NCBI GenBank assembly: GCA_035516255.1
Contig: DATJAL010000047.1
Coordinates: 89,198-153,197, forward strand
DNA from: Chitinivibrionales bacterium
Lineage (GTDB): Bacteria > Fibrobacterota > Chitinivibrionia > Chitinivibrionales > FEN-1185
Direction of reading: 5' to 3'
DNA length: 64,000 bases
Below, piece by piece: positions 59,640 to 64,000 of the stretch (position 1 is the first letter of the stretch; every line of letters starts with the position of its first letter). The position numbers were made by a program, and so were the translations under genes. The notes under the pieces are model-generated. The model saw nothing but the letters and a program-made list of their open reading frames with translations. It searched no databases and was not told the DNA's origin.

Positions 59640-61739
59640 TTATGGGACCGGCGTTTCTCCCGTTCCGCTTCCCGGAGCGGACGCGCCCGCGCCGCCGGCG
59701 TTTTCAGCGGACGCGCCGGCCGCGGCTGCGGCATGCGCCTTTTCCGCGTCGGCGGGCTTCTTGACAAGGGAACGCGTCTTCTTCGGCGACCCGATGGGAA
59801 GCCCCTTAATGGCCTTCATGATGTCTTCCCTGTCAAGCAATTCGTATTCGAGCAGCGCGGCGGCGAGCCTCTCGAGCTCCTCGCGGTGCTTGGTGAGGAT
59901 GTCCTTCGCCCGGATGTACTGTTCCTCGACGATGTTGCGCATGAGGCCGTCGATGACCTCGGCGGTCTTTTCGGAGTAATCGCGGTGCCGGTTGAACTCC
60001 CTGCCCAGGAATATCTGCTCGTCCTTCTCGCCGTAGGAAAGCGGGCCGAGCTCACTTGACATTCCATAATCGCAGATGAGCTTGCGCACGATATCGGTCG
60101 CCTGCTTGATGTCGTTGGCCGCGCCGGTGGTCATGGTGGAAAACACGAGCTCCTCGGCGACCCTGCCGCCCATCATGATGCAGATCCGGTCGATGAGAAA
60201 GTCCTTGGTGTAGCTGTGCTTATCCTCGCCCGGCAGCGAGAACGTGACGCCCAGCGCTCTGCCGCGGGGGATGATGGTCACCTTGTGCAGTGGGTCGGCC
60301 TCTTTACAATAGAGATTGCAGATGGCGTGCCCCGCCTCGTGGTAGGCGGTCTTCCGCTTCTCGTCGTCGGACAGCACCAGGCTCTTGCGTTCCACGCCCA
60401 TGAGCACCTTGTCCTTCGCTTCCTCAAAGTCAAGCATGGTGACCTTTTCCTGGCCGAACCGCGCCGCCATGAGCGCGGCCTCGTTCACCAGGTTGGCGAG
60501 GTCGGCGCCCACGAACCCGGGCGTGCCCCGCGCGATGGTGAGCAGGTCGACGTCGGCCGCGAGCGGGATGTTGCGCACGTGCACCTTGAGGATGCCCTCG
60601 CGCCCCTTGATGTCGGGCACGTCCACCACGATCTGGCGGTCGAACCGGCCGGGACGCAGCAGCGCGGGGTCGAGCACGTCGGGACGGTTGGTGGCCGCCA
60701 TGAGGATCACGCCGGAGTTCACCTCGAACCCGTCCATTTCGACCAGGATCTGGTTGAGCGTCTGCTCGCGCTCGTCGTGGCCGCCGCCGAGGCCGGCGCC
60801 GCGCTGCCTGCCCACCGCGTCTATTTCGTCAATGAAGATGATGCAGGGGGAATTGCGCTTGGCGGTGTCGAACAGGTCGCGGACGCGCGACGCGCCCACG
60901 CCCACGAACATTTCCACGAAATCGGAGCCGCTCATGGAAAGAAAGGGAACGCCCGCCTCCCCCGCAACGCAGCGGGCGAGCAGGGTCTTGCCGGTTCCGG
61001 GCGGGCCCAGCAGCAGCACGCCCTTGGGGATCTTCCCGCCCAGCCGCTTGAATTTGTGCGGGTTCTTTAAAAACTCAATGATTTCCTCGAGCTCTGCCTT
61101 TGCCTCATCAAGCCCGGCCGCGTCGGCAAAGGTGTTCTGGGGACGGTCCATGGGCTGCAGCTTGGCCCTGCTCTTGCCAAACGAGAAAATGCCCTTCTGG
61201 CCCGATTGCATCTGGCGCAGCATGAACATCCAGAGGAGGATCATGGGCAGGAGCCAGAACAGGTTTCCCCAGAGCATTTCGCTCCAGTTGAATTTTTCCG
61301 GCAGAAAGGAATACGGGATGCCGCGGCTGTCCCATTCCTTGAGCATGGACGATTCGAGAAAGGGCAGGACAACGGTGAACGCCTTGGCTCCGCCCGCCTG
61401 CTTCTGCGTTACCTTTGTCAGCACGGCGGGATCGGTGACTTCGCCGCGCAGCACCGCGCGGTTTATCCCCTTGAGCGAAATATCCATCTTGACGATTTTT
61501 GCGTCAGGGGCAGCGACAAGAGCCTGAAATTGGGTGTACGTGAGGGCCTGCTCGCGCGCCTGGCCGTTGTCCTGCAGGAATTTCAACCCGAAAACCAGCA
61601 CAATGGCCACTATCAGCCACACGGCAAAGGTGCGCGACGGCATCTTCAAATTCGGGTTTTTATTGCCTTTACCGTCCGCTTCGCCCGTGCGTTTTCTCGT
61701 GGTCTTTTTCTGCGGTCCGGCGGATTTTTTATTATCCAT
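59640..61739 (-). CDS. ftsH: ATP-dependent zinc metalloprotease FtsH
   Basis: This 699-aa inner-membrane protease has two membrane segments (about 38-56 [18 protein letters not shown] and 157-174 [16 protein letters not shown]), an AAA+ domain with Walker [12 protein letters not shown], Walker [10 protein letters not shown] and the [17 protein letters not shown] second region of homology, and the zinc protease motif HEAGH in [11 protein letters not shown]. Proteolysis removes unassembled membrane proteins and regulators. The C-terminal tail (from about 665) is unusually rich in Ala, Gly and Pro, possibly disordered. Confidence 0.97.
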   Translation of the reverse strand: MDNKKSAGPQKKTTRKRTGEADGKGNKNPNLKMPSRTFAVWLIVAIVLVFGLKFLQDNGQAREQALTYTQFQALVAAPDAKIVKMDISLKGINRAVLRGEVTDPAVLTKVTQKQAGGAKAFTVVLPFLESSMLKEWDSRGIPYSFLPEKFNWSEMLWGNLFWLLPMILLWMFMLRQMQSGQKGIFSFGKSRAKLQPMDRPQNTFADAAGLDEAKAELEEIIEFLKNPHKFKRLGGKIPKGVLLLGPPGTGKTLLARCVAGEAGVPFLSMSGSDFVEMFVGVGASRVRDLFDTAKRNSPCIIFIDEIDAVGRQRGAGLGGGHDEREQTLNQILVEMDGFEVNSGVILMAATNRPDVLDPALLRPGRFDRQIVVDVPDIKGREGILKVHVRNIPLAADVDLLTIARGTPGFVGADLANLVNEAALMAARFGQEKVTMLDFEEAKDKVLMGVERKSLVLSDDEKRKTAYHEAGHAICNLYCKEADPLHKVTIIPRGRALGVTFSLPGEDKHSYTKDFLIDRICIMMGGRVAEELVFSTMTTGAANDIKQATDIVRKLICDYGMSSELGPLSYGEKDEQIFLGREFNRHRDYSEKTAEVIDGLMRNIVEEQYIRAKDILTKHREELERLAAALLEYELLDREDIMKAIKGLPIGSPKKTRSLVKKPADAEKAHAAAAAGASAENAGGAGASAPGSGTGETPVP

Positions 61740-61811
61740 TTTCTACAACCAAACCCTCCTGAAGCATTCTTTACAATATTATTTTGGACAAACAAAGTGA
61801 AAATACATCCT

Positions 61812-63191
61812 TCAGCCTGCCGGCTTGCAGGAAATCTTCACTGCCTTTCTTGTCGACGGGGTGATCCTGAACCGATGGCCGATACGCTGGCCCGGAATCC
61901 AGACGATTTCGCCGGCTTTTTCAGCCATAACACCTGTCGAATGCCTTTCCTGCATCCGGATGCCCTGTTTTTTCAAAAATTCATTGACATCCACGAATTT
62001 CCTTCCGCCGAACGGCCAGAACTTTTCTCCTTTTTTCCAAGAGCGGAAAACAAGGTTTTTGGTCAAAGCGTCCGCATCAAGCCAGGCCGTCATGGGGTCG
62101 GAAAAAGAGATCTTCCTTTCAGGTTTGATTTGATGTCGCGAAATGACGAATTTACAATTCTTCCCACGGCATCTTGTGGTGCCGTTTGTTTTAAGCTCGA
62201 CATGAAAATCATCGCTTTTCCCTGAACTTTCTTTTTGAAAAAAATCAAGCTCGTTTTCTCCGCACTTGTAACGCCACCCGCCGGGGAGAAGAAAAACCCC
62301 GTTTGATCTGAATTGATGTTTTACGATATCGTCCAAATGAACTGAATCAAACCTGATTTTTTTGTCCCTCAAAAACGTTGCCAGCGCTTCAGCCCCGATC
62401 GTTTCGTCCTTAAAACCCGCTTTTTTGACTAAAAACCGGGTTGCGCCACGTGAAAATACGTGCTTGCTGATCCATTTATTAATGAGTGGCCGGATAATCT
62501 CCGTGATTGCCCGGGCATTTTCGGCAATCGAGCAAAGACGTTCCAATGCCCCCGGTCCTTTTTTTCCCAGCAACGGAATGAATTTGTGCCTCACCCAGTT
62601 TCGCGTGAAGGAAATATCAGCGTTGGTGGCGTCTTCCCTGAAACCAAGTTTTTTTTCTGCAAGCCATTCTCTCAAATCGCTTTTGCCAATTGTCAATAGC
62701 GGACGCATGATGCGGTTTTCCCGCGCGGGCAGAATGCCGCCGAACCCATGAAGCCCGCTTCCCCGCATGATCCGCATCACCACGGTTTCGGCCTGGTCGT
62801 TCATGGTATGCGCCGTTGCAAGGTACCGGTAGCGGCCCTTTTTAAGCACGCGGTCGAAAAAGGCATACCGCCGGTTGCGCGCCCACTCCTCCACCCCGCT
62901 TTCCGGAATATCTTTTCTGTCAATCTCCTTGAGGTGAAAGGCCACGCCGGCATCGCACGCGATGCGACGTACGAACGCCGCGTCGCGCTCCGAATCGCGG
63001 CCGCGCAGCCGGTGGTTGACATGCGCGATTCCGAGCCGCGTGATGCCGAGCCTGCGCTTCAGGGCGAGCAGGACATAAAACAGGGCGACCGAATCGCTGC
63101 CCCCGCTTACCGCGACGCAGACGCTGCTGCGAGAAACGCAATGCCGATGCCAGAATTTTTCAACCGATGTAAAAAGGTCTTGCTGCCGCAT
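61812..63191 (-). CDS. tilS: tRNA(Ile)-lysidine synthase
   Basis: This 459-aa enzyme converts C34 of tRNA-Ile(CAU) to lysidine, so that it reads AUA. The N-terminal PP-loop ATPase motif is VAVSGGSDSVALFYVL (27-42), followed by the tRNA-binding signatures AHVNHRLRGRDSERDA and TAHTMNDQAETVVMRIMRGSGL, and NADISFTRNWVRHKFIPLL. The C-terminal substrate-binding and TilS_C domains (from about 230) match full-length E. coli-type TilS in size. It precedes ftsH by 72 bp. Confidence 0.94.
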   Translation of the reverse strand: MRQQDLFTSVEKFWHRHCVSRSSVCVAVSGGSDSVALFYVLLALKRRLGITRLGIAHVNHRLRGRDSERDAAFVRRIACDAGVAFHLKEIDRKDIPESGVEEWARNRRYAFFDRVLKKGRYRYLATAHTMNDQAETVVMRIMRGSGLHGFGGILPARENRIMRPLLTIGKSDLREWLAEKKLGFREDATNADISFTRNWVRHKFIPLLGKKGPGALERLCSIAENARAITEIIRPLINKWISKHVFSRGATRFLVKKAGFKDETIGAEALATFLRDKKIRFDSVHLDDIVKHQFRSNGVFLLPGGWRYKCGENELDFFQKESSGKSDDFHVELKTNGTTRCRGKNCKFVISRHQIKPERKISFSDPMTAWLDADALTKNLVFRSWKKGEKFWPFGGRKFVDVNEFLKKQGIRMQERHSTGVMAEKAGEIVWIPGQRIGHRFRITPSTRKAVKISCKPAG

Positions 63192-63230
63192 ACAAAGCAG
63201 GATTCGGGAAGGGAAATTGAGGGAAAAAAG

Positions 63231-63304
63231 TGCCAGCGCAGAGATTCGAACTCCGGACTCATGGATTATGATTCCATTGCTCTAACCAACTGAGCTACGC
63301 TGGC
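63231..63304 (-). tRNA. tRNA-Met (anticodon CAT)
   Basis: The 74-base minus-strand sequence folds as a standard cloverleaf: acceptor GCCAGCG/CGCTGGC, D arm GCTC-AGTTGGTTA-GAGC, anticodon arm ATGGA-ATCATAA-TCCAT with CAT at positions 34-36, variable loop GAGTC, T arm CGGAG-TTCGAAT-CTCTG, discriminator A. CCA is not encoded. The base-paired 1-72 position rules out initiator tRNA. The overall sequence resembles elongator Met. tRNA-Ile2, the TilS substrate, has the same unmodified anticodon and cannot be completely excluded. Confidence 0.93.
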
Positions 63305-63425
63305 ATTTTTCATTCAGAAAATCAACCAACAAATTACGTGACGGGAGGCAGGGTTGTCAATGTAACCGTTTGTGAGAGCCCAACAAGGATTATAATTCCT
63401 CATTACTATTGCCTTATTCCAATAA

Positions 63426-64000
63426 AACGAGTATTCCGGCAAAACGACCACGGCGAAAAATATCTGCTTTCCCGGAAAAACCGGTGAACTGGAACGTTAT
63501 TTGACGTGGGACGCCGGCGAAGACAGGCACCGTATCATGAAGGAGGATTTTCCAAAGGGCCCCGGCCCGTTGGTGCTTGACGAAGTGCACAATTACTCCC
63601 GGTGGCGCCAAGTCATCAAAGGGCTCTTCGACAAACGGGGTCATGAGCTGCGGATTCTCGTTACGGGAAGCGCAAGGCTCGACCATTACCGCCGTGGGGG
63701 GATTCCTTGCAGGGCAGATACCATTTTTACCGCCTGCTTCCTTTCACACTTGCCGAGCTTGCACCTCCCTCACGCTCCACGCTCATGGACCTTTTCACGT
63801 ATGGCGGATTCCCCGAGCCGTTTCTTTCGGCATCGGAAAAAGAAAGCACACGCTGGAGCGGAGAATACCGCACCCGCGTTGTGCGGGAAGACCTTCGCGA
63901 CCTTGAACGGGTCGATGATATCAATCTCATTGACCGGCTTTCGCTGCGGCTGCCGGAACTTGTCGGCTCGCCGCTTTCCCTCAATGCGCTCCGCAAGGAG
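63426..64000 (+). pseudogene. Frameshifted AAA+/DUF4143 ATPase relic, 5' truncated and cut by window edge
   Basis: Three-frame reading gives a P-loop remnant SGKTTTAKNI (from 63435), YLTWDAGEDRHRIMKEDF, Walker B PLVLDEVHNYSRW and the sensor ILVTGSARLDHYRRGG. At a run of six G (63696-63701) the frame shifts; after one added base it continues DSLQGRYHFYRLLPFTLAEL and FTYGGFPEPFLSASE, typical of DUF4143 ATPases. An in-frame TAA at 63423 lies just before the P-loop, so the N-terminus is also lost. It is a different subfamily from the intact ATPase at 34782-36023. The gene may be dead, or the G run may be misassembled. Confidence 0.75.

Overview
The window reads as one contig piece from a Gram-negative, GC-rich bacterium of the FCB (Fibrobacterota-Chlorobiota-Bacteroidota) assemblage. 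The best clue is a gene of more than 2,100 codons for SprA, the outer-membrane translocon of the type IX secretion system (51046-57447). SprA is known from Bacteroidota and relatives, including Fibrobacterota and Gemmatimonadota. The GC-rich codon use argues against a typical AT-rich Bacteroidota; Fibrobacterota is my guess, not a demonstrated placement.

Region 1 (1-39761, all minus strand) is a very large surface-polysaccharide locus, transcribed leftwards. From promoter-proximal to distal it holds: a YdcF-like protein, a polyprenol-phosphate-sugar synthase and wecB (37168-39761); a cargo stretch with a papain-like peptidase, a 43-aa microprotein and a DUF4143 ATPase (34782-37051); a CDP-sugar branch, rfbF, rfbG, a C-methyltransferase and an epimerase (30766-34406); an AT-richer block with further methyltransferases, an aminotransferase, a Wzx flippase, a GT2 and the acetamidino trio wbpG-like/hisH/hisF (23046-30769); a glycosyltransferase and a small nucleotidyltransferase/HEPN pair (20997-22939); a GC-rich block with three AsnB-type amidotransferases, five methyltransferase domains, several glycosyltransferases and two polytopic membrane proteins (5175-20766); and a PglA/PglC/PglE/PglF-like priming module (1-4994). 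Start and stop codons often overlap by 4 bp, as expected for a translationally coupled operon. The product should be a heavily amidated, acetamidinated and methylated glycan.

Region 2 (39762-43116) lies upstream: a stretch of low-complexity repeats and a decayed nucleotidyltransferase/HEPN pair, a specialised NusG paralogue that is a good candidate antiterminator for the locus, then pyrE and a PhnP-like metallo-beta-lactamase-fold hydrolase. Region 3 (43310-48405) holds a separate assembly set: wzz, wzy and a GT4 on the plus strand, with a second wzx converging on them.

Region 4 (48465-63304, minus strand) is housekeeping: tRNA-Met, tilS, ftsH, folP, a membrane-anchored FGE-fold protein, sprA, rng, rplU, rpmA. 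The right edge holds a frameshifted DUF4143 ATPase relic on the plus strand.

The most unusual non-coding feature is a dispersed structured repeat. Two near-complete copies, in direct orientation, flank the pglC-like and GNAT genes. One hairpin has entirely different stem sequences in the two copies, yet both pair perfectly around the same TGCAGC loop. Shortened or partial relatives lie near 5016-5172 and 38286-38392. Intergenic regions also carry several families of short low-complexity repeats.
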